A DNA stretch of 33,685 bases from Acidobacteriaceae bacterium (GCA_020247055.1 JADCJL010000179.1:1-33685); one strand, 5' to 3'. Positions 1 through 8,832 are shown, counted from the first letter of the stretch. The notes: generated by a model not told the origin, from the letters alone. Translations and numbers: made by a program.

Positions 1-244
1 CGAGGCAGTCTTCGCGGACCCAGGAGCCGGCGGGGAGGGGGCGGGTGGCGTGGCCGATGATTTGGCCGTAGCGGATGACGGGTTGGCCGGGGGCGAGGGC
101 GGCGAGGGCGATTTTGTGCGACTGCGGAATCGCTTCTGACGAAACGAAGCCATCGGCGAAGCGGGCGCCAGGGGGGACGCCTTCGGGGTTGACAATGATG
201 GCGACGTTGTCGCTGGGGTGGACGCGGATGTAAAGGGGTTCCAA
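1..244 (-). CDS. UxaA/GarD-family sugar-acid dehydratase, N-terminal SAF domain (partial)
   Basis: Only about 81 N-terminal residues are in the window; the rest lies beyond base 1. Reading the minus strand gives a chain with PLYIRVHPSDNVAII near its start, then IPQSHKIALAALAPG and PVIRYGQIIGHA, ending in GSWVRED. This is the SAF-type N-terminal domain shared by altronate dehydratase (UxaA) and galactarate dehydratase (GarD), which remove water from hexuronate-derived sugar acids in the cytosol. The start is uncertain. I chose the TTG at 242-244, directly before the conserved block; a CTG at 251-253 is the alternative. It lies 10 bases after the BON gene on the same strand, so the two may be co-transcribed. 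The catalytic domain is not visible, so altronate and galactarate cannot be told apart. Confidence 0.75.
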   Translation of the reverse strand, partial: MEPLYIRVHPSDNVAIIVNPEGVPPGARFADGFVSSEAIPQSHKIALAALAPGQPVIRYGQIIGHATRPLPAGSWVREDCL

Positions 245-254
245 ACCGCTCAGT

Positions 255-662
255 TTATCGCGGTTGGCTGCGCGGGTCGCCGCGCTTGACCTGGGCGCGG
301 CGGCGGCCGGCGGCGAGTTTAGCGCGGGCCTTGGCTTTGGCCTCTTCCGAGATCTGGATATTGTTGAGCACGCGGGTGGCGCCGGCGGCCTTGGCCATGC
401 GGGTCATGGCGCCTTTATGCTGGATGACGTTGGCCTTGCCTTCAATGGTCGCCGTACCGTTCGAGACCTTGACGGTGAAGCCGTTGGCGGCCATTTTGGA
501 CTTCGCCAGCTTGGCCTTGATCGCCTGTTCGATGGCGGCATCGGAGAGTTGGGGCGCCGGGGTCTGCACTCGTTTGTGCTGGGCGGCAGAGGAGGAGGCG
601 CGCGGTGTATTCTCGCCAGCCGCGGCGAGCGTGAGGCAGAGGAGAATGGCAAGGATACGCAT
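255..662 (-). CDS. Exported BON-domain protein
   Basis: A 135-residue protein with a hydrophobic signal peptide (about residues 1-16), a short Ser/Ala/Gln linker, and one BON domain at about 39-106. The domain shows LSDAAIEQAIKAKL, then a TVKVSNGTATIEG strand-turn-strand, then VLNNIQI. BON domains are small alpha/beta modules thought to bind membranes or phospholipids in periplasmic proteins such as OsmY. The tail (about 107-135) is rich in Lys, Arg and Ala, which fits contact with anionic surfaces. There is a single BON copy, where OsmY has two. The gene starts 54 bases from the divergent cytochrome gene. The role is unknown; periplasmic location is inferred from the signal peptide. Confidence 0.82.
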   Translation of the reverse strand: MRILAILLCLTLAAAGENTPRASSSAAQHKRVQTPAPQLSDAAIEQAIKAKLAKSKMAANGFTVKVSNGTATIEGKANVIQHKGAMTRMAKAAGATRVLNNIQISEEAKAKARAKLAAGRRRAQVKRGDPRSQPR

Positions 663-716
663 CTATGGCGGTAGTGCCCCGCCGCGGGCGTTGTTCTCAT
701 AGAATGGAGGTGGATT

Positions 717-3680
717 ATGCGCGTTCTGCTGGCCGTTTTTGTTCCCGCGATGGTTCTGGCCGCCGAGCCAAAACTGGAGTTCAATCGCGATGTCCGCCCG
801 ATTTTGTCGGACAAGTGTTACCACTGCCACGGGCCGGACGCGAAGACCAAAGGCATTCCGCTGCGGCTCGACGTGGAGCAGGAGGCGCGCGCGGCGATTG
901 CGGCCGGCAAACTCGTGGCCCGTATTACGAGCGAGAAGAAGGGCCAGCAGATGCCGCCGCCCTACTCGGGGCTGACGTTGACGGCGCGAGAGAAGGAGAC
1001 GCTGGCCGCGTGGGTGGGGCAGGGCGCCGAGTGGCAGCCGCATTGGAGTTTTGTGCCGCCGAAGGCGCCGGCGGGTCCGGCGAGTATCGATCATTTCATC
1101 GCGGCGCGCCTGAGCAAAGAAGGCCTGGCGATGCGGCCGCCGGCGAGCCGGGAGACGCAGGCGCGGCGCGTGACGCTCGACCTGACCGGCCTGCCGCCGA
1201 CGCCGCGGGAGCTGGATGCCTTCCTGCGGGATACCTCGCCGCAGGCTTACGAGAAGCTGGTGGACCGGCTGCTGGCTTCGCCGCGTTTCGGCGAGCGGAT
1301 GGCCGCGCGGTGGCTCGACGCGGCGCGCTATGCCGATACGAACGGCTATCAGTACGACGGGGAGCGGGTGATGTGGCGGTGGCGCGATTACGTCATCGAC
1401 AGCTTCAATCGCAACAAGCCGTTTGACCGCTTCGTGCTGGAACAGTTGGCCGGGGATATGCTGCCGAATGCGACCTTCGAGCAGCGGTTGGCGACGGGCT
1501 TCAACCGGAATCACCGGGGCAACACGGAAGACGGCATTGTGCCGGAGGAGTATGCCGTTGAGTATGTTGTCGACCGGGTGGAGACGACCGGCGCGGTGTT
1601 TCTCGGGCTGACGCTCGGGTGCGCGCGGTGCCATAACCATAAGTACGACCCGCTGACGCAGAAGGAGTTTTACCAGATCTTTTCCTACTTCAACAACGTG
1701 CCGGAGTTGGGGCGGGCGATGAAGTACGGCAACTCGCCGCCGCTGATGCCGGCGCCGACGGCCGAGCAGCAGACGGCGCTGGCGGCGCTCGATGCCAAGA
1801 TTGCGGGGCAGGAGCGGTGGCTGGCGGCGCGGGCGACGACGATCGAAGCCGCGCGGCGGAGGTGGGAGCGGGAGATGCCAGCCGTGCACTGGGCGCCGGC
1901 GAGCATGCGCGATGGCGAGTACTTCACGCAGGGGGCGCCGGAGCGGTTCGACGGCAGCCGCGTGGAGGTGGACGCGAAATCAGGCAAGTTCGATATTGAC
2001 GACCGGTGGTCGGTTGCGGCTTGGGTGGACGGCCAGGGGGCGGTGCTGACCCGCATCTCCGGCAACCGGCCGGAGGGGAAGGGCTATGGGCTGCACGTGC
2101 GGGACGGGAAGGTGTTTTTCCACATCACGAGCAACTGGGTGAACGATGCGCTGCGGGTCGAGACGGTGAAGCCGCTCGAGCCGGGGCGGGCGCATCATGT
2201 GGCCGTGACGTACACCGGTTCGCGGATGGCAGAAGGGGTGAAGGTGTACGTGGATGGGCAGTTGGCGGAGACGACGACGGTGATGGACACGCTGTACCGG
2301 CCGTTCCGCAACGCCGGGGGCGTGTACAAAGAGCCGGTGCGGGTGGGCGGCGGGGCGGGTAAGGAGAGCCAGTTTCAAGGCACGCTGAGCCAAGTGCGGC
2401 TGTACGCGCGGGTGTTGACCGGCGAAGAGGTGGCGATGCTGGCCGTGGGGCAGCCGCTGTCGGCGCTGGCGGGGAGAAAACGAACCCAGCCGGAGCAGCG
2501 CCAAGTGGAGCTGTACTACCTTGAAAAGGCAGCGGCGCCGGAGGTGCGGGCGGCGTGGCAGACGCTGGCCGGGCTGCGGGAGCAGCGGGAGAAGCTGGAG
2601 CGGACCTTTCCGACGGTGATGGTGATGGCCGAGGCGCCGCAGCGCAAACCGACCCATCTGCTGCTGCGGGGTCAGTACGATAAGCCGGGCGAGGTGGTGG
2701 AGCCGGGGCTGCCCGCGTTTCTACCGCGGCGGGCGGCGGCCGACCGGCTGGGCTTCGCGCAGTGGGTGGTGGACCCGGCCAATCCGCTGCTGGCGCGGGT
2801 GACGGTGAACCGATTCTGGCAGAGTCTGTTCGGCACGGGTATCGTAAAGACGACCGAGGACTTCGGGCTGCAGGGCGAGTGGCCGACGCACCCGGAGCTG
2901 CTCGACTACCTCGCCACGGAGTTTATCCGCGGCGGGTGGGATACCAAGGCGATGGTGAAGCGGATGGTGATGAGCGCGGCTTACCGGCAGTCGTCGCAGG
3001 CGACGCCGGAGCTGCTGCAGCGCGACCCGGACAACCGGCTGCTTTCGCGCGGCCCGCGGCTGCGGATGCCGGCCGAGATGATTCGCGATACGGCGCTGCA
3101 CGCGGCCGGGCTACTGCACGAGAAGCTGGGCGGGCCGTCCGTGAAGCCGTACCAGCCGGAGGGGTTGTGGAAGGAGGTGATCATGCAGGACTTCGAGTAC
3201 GACCAGGCCAAGGGTCCGGACCTGTACCGCCGCAGCCTGTACACCTTCTGGAAGCGAACTTCGGCGCCACCGATGATGATGAACTTCGATGCCTCGCAGC
3301 GGGAGGCGTGCACGGTGCGCGAGAACCGGACGAATACGCCGCTGCAGGCGCTGAACCTGATGAACGATGTGACGTTTGTCGAGGCGGCGCGCTTCATCGG
3401 CCAGCGGATGCTGCTCGAAGGCGGCGCCGACGCCGACAGCCGGCTGCGGCATGGCTTCCGGATCGCGCTGGGCCGACTGCCGAAGCAGGCCGAACTGGCC
3501 GTGCTGCGCGGCAACCTGAACTATCACCTGGACTATTTCGCCGGCAAGCCGGCCGAGGCCAAGGCGCTGTTGTGGCAGGGCGAGAGCCGGTCGGCGCAAC
3601 TGCCCGAACGGGACCTGGCGGCTTATCAGGCCGTGGCCAGCCTGCTGCTGAATACCGATGAGTTTGTGACCAAGGAGTAA
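717..3680 (+). CDS. Secreted PSD1 / planctomycete-type cytochrome protein (PSCyt1-DUF1549-LamG-DUF1553)
   Basis: A 987-residue protein with a signal peptide (about 1-16), then a cytochrome-like domain carrying CYHCH at residues 34-38, a c-type heme attachment site. The DUF1549 block follows, with a second CARCH at 302-306 running into NHKYDPLTQ, the signature of this family. A LamG/concanavalin-like domain covers about 405-580 and the DUF1553 (PSD1) block about 675-935. The start is set by GGAGG at 706-710, six bases before the ATG. The domain order and length match the large family found in Planctomycetes, Verrucomicrobia and Acidobacteria. Its biochemical function is unproven; a role in exported redox chemistry linked to polysaccharide or sulfatase metabolism has been proposed. 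The DUF1501 gene directly after it is its usual partner. Confidence 0.92.
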   Translation: MRVLLAVFVPAMVLAAEPKLEFNRDVRPILSDKCYHCHGPDAKTKGIPLRLDVEQEARAAIAAGKLVARITSEKKGQQMPPPYSGLTLTAREKETLAAWVGQGAEWQPHWSFVPPKAPAGPASIDHFIAARLSKEGLAMRPPASRETQARRVTLDLTGLPPTPRELDAFLRDTSPQAYEKLVDRLLASPRFGERMAARWLDAARYADTNGYQYDGERVMWRWRDYVIDSFNRNKPFDRFVLEQLAGDMLPNATFEQRLATGFNRNHRGNTEDGIVPEEYAVEYVVDRVETTGAVFLGLTLGCARCHNHKYDPLTQKEFYQIFSYFNNVPELGRAMKYGNSPPLMPAPTAEQQTALAALDAKIAGQERWLAARATTIEAARRRWEREMPAVHWAPASMRDGEYFTQGAPERFDGSRVEVDAKSGKFDIDDRWSVAAWVDGQGAVLTRISGNRPEGKGYGLHVRDGKVFFHITSNWVNDALRVETVKPLEPGRAHHVAVTYTGSRMAEGVKVYVDGQLAETTTVMDTLYRPFRNAGGVYKEPVRVGGGAGKESQFQGTLSQVRLYARVLTGEEVAMLAVGQPLSALAGRKRTQPEQRQVELYYLEKAAAPEVRAAWQTLAGLREQREKLERTFPTVMVMAEAPQRKPTHLLLRGQYDKPGEVVEPGLPAFLPRRAAADRLGFAQWVVDPANPLLARVTVNRFWQSLFGTGIVKTTEDFGLQGEWPTHPELLDYLATEFIRGGWDTKAMVKRMVMSAAYRQSSQATPELLQRDPDNRLLSRGPRLRMPAEMIRDTALHAAGLLHEKLGGPSVKPYQPEGLWKEVIMQDFEYDQAKGPDLYRRSLYTFWKRTSAPPMMMNFDASQREACTVRENRTNTPLQALNLMNDVTFVEAARFIGQRMLLEGGADADSRLRHGFRIALGRLPKQAELAVLRGNLNYHLDYFAGKPAEAKALLWQGESRSAQLPERDLAAYQAVASLLLNTDEFVTKE

Positions 3681-3686
3681 GTGACC

Positions 3687-5054
3687 ATGCAACGCCGCCA
3701 GTTTCTCGCCGCCTTAACGACGCTGCTCGCCGAGAACGGCTATGCCGAAGGGCCGGTGCTGCACCATGCGCCGAAGGCCAAGCGCGTGATTACGCTGTTC
3801 CAGCACGGAGGGCCGTCGCAGCTCGATCTGTTCGACTACAAGCCGAATTTGGCCAAAGTGCGGGGTCAGGATCTGCCGGATTCCATCCGGCGGGGGCAGC
3901 GGCTGACCGGGATGACGGCCTACCAGGCGACGTTTCCCACCGCGCCCAGCCTGTTTCAGTTTGCCCGGCACGGGCAGTCCGGGGCGTGGTTCAGCGAACT
4001 GCTGCCGCACATGGCCAAGCACGCCGATCGGTGGACGATCCTGAAGTCGCTGTCGACCGAGCAGATCAACCATGACCCGGCCGTGACCTTCTTCCAGACC
4101 GGGTTTCAACTGGCGGGGCGGCCGTCGATCGGCTCGTGGGTCTCCTATGGGCTGGGGAGCGAGAATAAGGATCTGCCCGCGTTTGTGGTGATGATTTCGC
4201 AGGGCCGCGGGAACGCGCAGGCGCTGGCGGACCGGATGTGGGGTTCCGGGTTTATTCCAACGAGTCATCAGGGGGTGAAGTTCCGGGGCGGGAAGGATCC
4301 GGTGCTGTATTTGAGCGATCCGGAGGGTTATGACCGGACGGCGCGGAGGCGGTTTCTTGATGATCTCGGGCAACTGAACCGGTTGAAGCTCGATGAGTAT
4401 CAGGACCCGGAGATTGCGACGCGGATTGCGCAGTACGAGATGGCGTTCCGGATGCAGGCGTCGGTGCCGGAGCTGGCGGATTTGTCGAAGGAGCCGGAGT
4501 CGACCTTCGCACTCTACGGGCCGGAGAGCCGGAAGCCCGGCAGCTACGCGGCTAACTGCATTCTGGCGCGGCGGCTGGCCGAGCGGGGCGTACGCTTTAT
4601 TCAGCTCTTCCACCGGGGTTGGGACCAGCACGGGAGCCTGCCGAAGCAGATCCGCTGGCAATGCGAGGATACCGACCAGCCCTCGGCGGCGCTGCTGACG
4701 GACTTGCAGCAGCGGGGCCTGCTTGACGACACGCTGGTGCTGTGGGGCGGGGAGTTCGGGCGGACGGTGTATTCGCAGGGGACGCTGACGGCGACCGACT
4801 ACGGGCGGGATCATCATCCGCGGTGCTTTACGATGTTGGCGGCGGGGGGTGGGTTCAAGCCTGGGGTCAGCTATGGTGAGACCGACGACTATAGTTACAA
4901 CATCGCCAAGGATCCCATGGATGTTCATGATCTCCATGCGACGATGCTGCACTGTTTAGGCGTCGATCACACCAAACTGACGTTTAAGTTTCAGGGGCGC
5001 CACTACCGGCTAACGGATGTGCATGGGCGGGTGGTCCGGCCGCTGCTGGTGTAG
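3687..5054 (+). CDS. DUF1501 family protein with twin-arginine signal
   Basis: A 455-residue protein of the DUF1501 family, related to the alkaline-phosphatase/sulfatase fold. It begins [18 protein letters not shown], a twin-arginine-like signal, then shows the family block [18 protein letters not shown]. Further family motifs are [22 protein letters not shown] and [19 protein letters not shown]. The ATG at 3687 is preferred over the GTG at 3681: AAGGAG at 3672-3677 lies nine bases before the ATG but only three before the GTG. The gene follows the PSD1 gene by six bases, so the two form an operon, as in many related genomes. Members lack an assigned substrate; periplasmic hydrolysis of a phosphate or sulfate ester is a family-level guess. 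Confidence 0.9.
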   Translation: MQRRQFLAALTTLLAENGYAEGPVLHHAPKAKRVITLFQHGGPSQLDLFDYKPNLAKVRGQDLPDSIRRGQRLTGMTAYQATFPTAPSLFQFARHGQSGAWFSELLPHMAKHADRWTILKSLSTEQINHDPAVTFFQTGFQLAGRPSIGSWVSYGLGSENKDLPAFVVMISQGRGNAQALADRMWGSGFIPTSHQGVKFRGGKDPVLYLSDPEGYDRTARRRFLDDLGQLNRLKLDEYQDPEIATRIAQYEMAFRMQASVPELADLSKEPESTFALYGPESRKPGSYAANCILARRLAERGVRFIQLFHRGWDQHGSLPKQIRWQCEDTDQPSAALLTDLQQRGLLDDTLVLWGGEFGRTVYSQGTLTATDYGRDHHPRCFTMLAAGGGFKPGVSYGETDDYSYNIAKDPMDVHDLHATMLHCLGVDHTKLTFKFQGRHYRLTDVHGRVVRPLLV

Positions 5055-5066
5055 CGTAGGCCACGG

Positions 5067-6155
5067 TCAGGACGGCAACAGTTTGCTGAGCAAACCGTCG
5101 AATCCGCCGTGGACGTTGACGGTGCCGACCTTTTCGGTGAGGCGTTCGAGGGTTTCCAACTCCTTGAGACGAATCAGGGTCGGGTTGTCTTCCATGAGTT
5201 TCGCCGTGTTGAGGAGGGACCGGGTGGCGGCGGTCTCTTCGCGGCGGCGGATGAGGTTGGCCTGCGCCTGCTTTTCGGCGGCGACGACCTGGTTGAGGAT
5301 GTTCCGGATTTCGCCGGGCAGGATAATGTCCTTGAGGGCGATGCCGGAGACCTCGACGCCGAGAGCGGCCATCTCCCGCCGGACGGTGGCAGCGGATTCG
5401 GGTTCGATGTCGACCTTGTCGGCCAACACCTCGTCGAGCGAGCGTTTGCCGAGGGTGGAGCGGACGGCGAGTTGCAGCAGGCGGTAGAGGGTTTCGCCGT
5501 AGTTTTGGACGGCGATGGCGGCGGTGGCGGGATCGGCGACCCGGTACTCGGCGAGGATGTTGACGCGGAGGGAGACCTTGTCGCGGGTGAGGATCTCCTG
5601 GCCGGGAACTTCGAGCATCTGCCGGCGCAGGTCGATCAGCGTGATGGCGACGGGGGCGGCCGCCTGCCAGAAGCCGTAGCGGCCGGGTTCGAGGACGCGG
5701 ACGAAGCGGCCATCGCGGCAGAGGACGCCGGCCATGCCGGCGGCAACCTCGTAGACTTTGAGGGCGGCGGCGTTGGTGCGTTCGATGGCAGTGAACAGGG
5801 CGGCGGGCACCTCCGGCGCCGCGTCGAGATCGAGGATCTCGGCGGTGGCCGGCTGCCAGAAGAGCTGCCGCTGGCCGGGGCCGACGATCGCTTCAAGGCG
5901 GCCGTGGACGCGGACAAGCGCTAACTGCCGCTCGGCGGTTTCCACCGGGAGAAAGTGGCGGGCGACGACATCGGGGCGGGTGCGCCAGAGGATCTCCGCC
6001 CAGGGGGAGGAGAAGGCGGCGTTGAGCGTGGAGTGGGTTTCGACGGTGACGAAGCGCCCGTAGTGGGTGCCCGGTCCGACGATGGTGAGAAAGCGGCCGC
6101 CGCGCGAGATGACCGCGCGCTCGGCGTCGCCGATGGTGTAGCGAATGCGGGGCAT
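5067..6155 (-). CDS. Slipin-like SPFH/Band 7 protein with triplicated pre-SPFH motif
   Basis: A 362-residue protein whose C-terminal half is a classic slipin SPFH domain (about 165-330). It shows VSLRVNILAEYRV, then ALKDIILPGEIRNILNQVV, then NLIRRREETAATRSLLNTAK and MEDNPTLIRLKELETLE. SPFH proteins oligomerise on membranes and organise protease or transport complexes. Here I see no N-terminal membrane helix. Residues 1-163 instead hold three copies, about 63-66 residues apart, of a motif that normally occurs once before SPFH: GRF..IVGPG at 20-29, GRL..IVGPG at 85-94 and GRF..VLEPG at 149-158. The start at 6155 is chosen because GGAGGA lies seven bases upstream; an in-frame ATG at 6281 would add 42 residues unlike the family. 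No NfeD partner gene is adjacent. It converges on the DUF1501 gene with a 12-base gap. Confidence 0.88.
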   Translation of the reverse strand: MPRIRYTIGDAERAVISRGGRFLTIVGPGTHYGRFVTVETHSTLNAAFSSPWAEILWRTRPDVVARHFLPVETAERQLALVRVHGRLEAIVGPGQRQLFWQPATAEILDLDAAPEVPAALFTAIERTNAAALKVYEVAAGMAGVLCRDGRFVRVLEPGRYGFWQAAAPVAITLIDLRRQMLEVPGQEILTRDKVSLRVNILAEYRVADPATAAIAVQNYGETLYRLLQLAVRSTLGKRSLDEVLADKVDIEPESAATVRREMAALGVEVSGIALKDIILPGEIRNILNQVVAAEKQAQANLIRRREETAATRSLLNTAKLMEDNPTLIRLKELETLERLTEKVGTVNVHGGFDGLLSKLLPS

Positions 6156-6468
6156 GGGAGTGTCCTCCAGAACGGGTTGGGTCCGCTTGCGGGACAGCAG
6201 GTTTGGCAAGGGTGAGCGCCAGAGCCGGCCTCCGCCATCCGGCAGTTTCAGCGGCCACGCAGGTTGCCCGACCATCCGCAAGCGGGGTTAAGGGGTGAAC
6301 AGAGATGGGTTTCGAACCCGACGGTTTACAGCCGTTTCCATGGAGTCGAGAGCAAGGCGCTGGGCGGAACGCAGGAGCAGAGACTGTCTGCGCCGCAGAC
6401 CAGCTTTACGCCACGGGTGAGCGGGGCGCAGGGAGCAATGGCCGTGGGCGCTTGCCGACGACTTCAGT

Positions 6469-6497
6469 AGATTACCGAAAGGCTGAATCAGTGTCAA
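6469..6497 (-). promoter_or_regulatory. Sigma70-like promoter reading toward the slipin gene
   Basis: On the minus strand TTGACA (6497-6492), a perfect -35 hexamer, is followed after exactly 17 bases by TAATCT (6474-6469), which matches three of six -10 consensus bases. Transcription would start near 6462 and run through the structured segment toward the slipin start at 6155, giving a leader of about 307 bases. The -35 match and spacing are strong; the -10 is only moderate. Confidence 0.5.
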
Positions 6498-6625
6498 CCA
6501 CTTTCTTGTGGTGTGTTAAAAAAATCGGTGCCTGAGGGGGAGCAGGAAAAGGGGGATGGCCGGCGGTACTCGATGGGGAGGCGGTGACGAGCCACGCGGG
6601 CGGGCCCTCCGCGTTGGGGCTGTAG

Positions 6626-6631
6626 TATGAT
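6626..6631 (+). promoter_or_regulatory. -10-like element for oxidoreductase A1
   Basis: TATGAT, five of six bases matching the -10 consensus, lies 12 bases before the ATG at 6644. The predicted transcript start leaves a leader of only about six bases and no ribosome binding site is visible. I find no clear -35 box. Confidence 0.4.
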
Positions 6632-6643
6632 CGGGCCAGATTC

Positions 6644-7708
6644 ATGAACAGACGGGACTTTTTTGAAAAGACAGGCGCGGGCGCCTTGGCGTTGACCGGA
6701 TGGAGCGGGCAGGCGCAGGGACCGGGGCCGGTGCGGACGGGCATGCTGGGAACGCAGCACAGCCACTTTGGCGGGAAGCTGGCCGCGCTGCGGAACAATC
6801 CGGACTTTGCCGTGGTGGGGATTGCCGAGCCGGACGCGGCGGCGCGGGGGAAGCTGCAGCAGGACGCGGGGCTGCGGGGGATGCGGTGGATGAGCCAGGA
6901 GGAGATGCTGGCGGACGCTTCGCTGCAGTTGATTGTGGTGGAGTGCGCGGCGTGGGAGGCGGTGCCGTGGGGGAAGAAGGTAATTGCGGCGGGCAAGCAT
7001 CTGCATTTGGAGAAGCCGCCGGGCAATGGGTGGGCGCCGTTCCGGGAGCTGGTCGAAGAGGCGCGGCGGAAGAAGCTGCTGCTGCAGACGGGTTATTTGT
7101 GGCGGTGGCATAAGGGCGTGATGGCGGGCATTGAAGCGGCGCAGAAGGGCTGGCTGGGGGAGGTGTTCATGGTGCGGGGGAGCATGGACGCCGACCGGGA
7201 CCAGGGGCAGCGGGACGTGGAGGCCAAGTACAAGGGCGGGGGGTTGTTTGAACTCGGTGGGCACGTGCTGGACCGGATGGTGGAGCTGCTGGGGCGGCCC
7301 AAGGCGGTGCAGAGCGTGCTGCGGCACCACACGAGCAGCCCGGACAAGCTGGCGGATAACAACGTGGCGGTGCTGGAGTTTGAGAAGGCGTTGGGGGTGC
7401 TGACGCAGTCGGCGAAGATGGCGGGGGCGAGCGACCACCGTTCGTTCGAGATTCTGGGGACGGAGGGGAGTGTGATTCTGCATCCGGAGGCGAATCCGCC
7501 GCGGATGCGGGTGTTCCTGAAGCAGGCGCGGGGGCCGTACCGGGAGGGTTGGCAGGATGTGGCGATTCCGCCGCAGCCGCGGTTTGTGCCGGATTTTCAG
7601 GAGTTGGGGGCGGCGATCCGCGGCGGTAAGGCGCTGAAGCACTCCTATGACCATGAGTTGTTACTGCACGAGACGCTGTTGCGGGCCTCGGGGGAGTTAA
7701 AGGGATGA
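6644..7708 (+). CDS. Gfo/Idh/MocA oxidoreductase A1, Tat-type signal
   Basis: A 354-residue NAD(P)-dependent oxidoreductase of the Gfo/Idh/MocA family. It begins MNRRDFFEKTGAGALAL, a good twin-arginine signal. The Rossmann domain follows (about 30-140), with a GMLGTQHSHF loop where the family usually has GxGxxG, and EKPPG with Lys124 at the usual catalytic/cofactor position. The C-terminal substrate domain includes ELGGHVLDRMVELLG. Family members oxidise or reduce sugars and inositols; exported relatives such as Zymomonas glucose-fructose oxidoreductase cross the membrane folded with bound cofactor. It overlaps the next gene by ATGA and is clearly paralogous to the protein at 10483-11520. The substrate is unknown. 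Confidence 0.88.
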   Translation: MNRRDFFEKTGAGALALTGWSGQAQGPGPVRTGMLGTQHSHFGGKLAALRNNPDFAVVGIAEPDAAARGKLQQDAGLRGMRWMSQEEMLADASLQLIVVECAAWEAVPWGKKVIAAGKHLHLEKPPGNGWAPFRELVEEARRKKLLLQTGYLWRWHKGVMAGIEAAQKGWLGEVFMVRGSMDADRDQGQRDVEAKYKGGGLFELGGHVLDRMVELLGRPKAVQSVLRHHTSSPDKLADNNVAVLEFEKALGVLTQSAKMAGASDHRSFEILGTEGSVILHPEANPPRMRVFLKQARGPYREGWQDVAIPPQPRFVPDFQELGAAIRGGKALKHSYDHELLLHETLLRASGELKG

Positions 7709-8832
7709 CGAAGAACATTTCGCGCCGGACGGCGCTGGCAAGTTTGGTGGCGGCCGGGGCGGTGCGCGGATCGCAGGCGAATTCAGCGGTGGCGGTGGGG
7801 GTGATCGGGACGGGGAACCGGGGGACGTTTGTCGGGTCGATGATGGCCAAGCATACGCCGGCGCGGATTACGGCGGTGTGTGATCTGTTTCCCGAAAAAA
7901 TGGAGCAGGCGCGAAAAGCGATGGGCGCCGAGCAGGCGCAGATGTACAAAGACTTCCGGCAGATGCTCGAGTCGAAAGACGTGGACGCGGTGTTGATTGC
8001 AACGCCGGTGTTTCTGCACGCCGAGCATTTCGAGGCGGCGGTGAAGTCGGGCAAGCACATCTATATTGAGAAGCCGGCGGCGGCGGACGTGGCGGGCTGC
8101 AAGCGGATCATGCGGGCGGCGGATGCGGCGGACCGGAAGGTGAACATCACGTTCGGGTTTCAGCGGCGGTACGCGCAGACGTATCAGAAGGCCAAGAGTT
8201 TGGCCGATTCCGGGGCGGTGGGGGAGATTCATCTGGGGTTCGCGCGGTTTATCAAGAGCGACGGCGACCGGGCGGGGGAGGCGCGGCGGCCGGCGCCGCG
8301 GACCGACCTTGAGAAGGTGCAGCGATGGGGCGAGTGGAAGGATTTGTCGGGCGATTTGATTGTCGAGAACAATGTGCACTCGATTGACGTACTGAACTGG
8401 TTTTTGGGCGGGCGGCCGTTGAGCGCGATTGGGAGCGGAGGGAGCAAGACGCGGCGGCAGGGCGATATGCGGGACCACAACTTTGTGGCGTTCGACTATG
8501 GGAAAGGGGTGGAGGGTCAGTTGTCGGGGATGACGCTGGCGCCGCCGGGATACCGGGACGTGGTGGAGCAGTTTTTCGGAGCCAAGGGCGTGATTGAGAC
8601 TTCGGAGAACCACTGGCGGCATTTCCGCGGGCGGGGGCAGGAGACGGTGGAGCAGTCGCCGCGGAACATCACAATTGATTCGGTGGCGGCGTTTGTGGAG
8701 CGGATCCGGACGGGCAAGCCGGAGAACACAGGGGTGCGGGGCGCGGAGAGTTCGCTGACGGCGATTCTGGGGCGGATGGCGATGGACGCGCGGCGCGTGG
8801 TGACGTGGGAGGAGATGATGCGGTCGGCTTAG
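7705..8832 (+). CDS. Gfo/Idh/MocA oxidoreductase B1, Tat-type signal
   Basis: A 375-residue Gfo/Idh/MocA oxidoreductase. The N-terminus MTKNISRRTALASLVAAG is twin-arginine-like. The Rossmann fold is plain: VGVIGTGNRGTF for the dinucleotide loop and IYIEKPAAADVAGCKR with Lys123 in the EKP motif. The C-terminal domain has FGFQRRYAQTYQKAK and IVENNVHSIDVLNWFLGGRP. The ATG overlaps the stop of A1 (ATGA), so translation is probably coupled. The strongly similar protein at 11535-12659 is its paralogue; both end in SWEEMMRSA or TWEEMMRSA. The stop overlaps that of the convergent isomerase gene by four bases. It probably acts with A1 on one substrate; the sugar is not known. Confidence 0.9.
   Translation: MTKNISRRTALASLVAAGAVRGSQANSAVAVGVIGTGNRGTFVGSMMAKHTPARITAVCDLFPEKMEQARKAMGAEQAQMYKDFRQMLESKDVDAVLIATPVFLHAEHFEAAVKSGKHIYIEKPAAADVAGCKRIMRAADAADRKVNITFGFQRRYAQTYQKAKSLADSGAVGEIHLGFARFIKSDGDRAGEARRPAPRTDLEKVQRWGEWKDLSGDLIVENNVHSIDVLNWFLGGRPLSAIGSGGSKTRRQGDMRDHNFVAFDYGKGVEGQLSGMTLAPPGYRDVVEQFFGAKGVIETSENHWRHFRGRGQETVEQSPRNITIDSVAAFVERIRTGKPENTGVRGAESSLTAILGRMAMDARRVVTWEEMMRSA

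Larger units (their letters stand above)
6156..6643. other. Divergent intergenic region with structured segment
   Basis: No convincing gene lies in these 488 bases between the slipin (minus) and oxidoreductase A1 (plus). Bases 6301-6460 carry several strong stem-loops: GGGTT-TCG-AACCC (6307-6319), ACGG-7-CCGT (6321-6334), GTCTGC-GCC-GCAGAC (6386-6400) and a longer CGCC(C)ACGG/CCGTGGCG pairing further along. On the minus strand the first two hairpins resemble a tRNA anticodon arm (loop CTGTAAA) and T arm (loop TTCGAAA), but the spacing is wrong for a tRNA. Read from the minus-strand promoter nearby, the segment would be either a leader of about 300 bases for the slipin gene or a separate small RNA. 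Short open frames here show no family resemblance. Confidence 0.5.

Noticed and set aside
6300-6345. A tRNA-Tyr-like gene on the minus strand
   Set aside because: The anticodon-type loop CTGTAAA and T-type loop TTCGAAA are only three bases plus a stem apart, two T-stem pairs fail, and no matching acceptor stem is found. Reported only as a tRNA-like structure.
6492-6526. An ACCAC-6-GTGGT hairpin near an A-run as a terminator
   Set aside because: On the plus strand the hairpin is followed by A rather than T. On the minus strand the T run precedes the hairpin, and the site coincides with the promoter.
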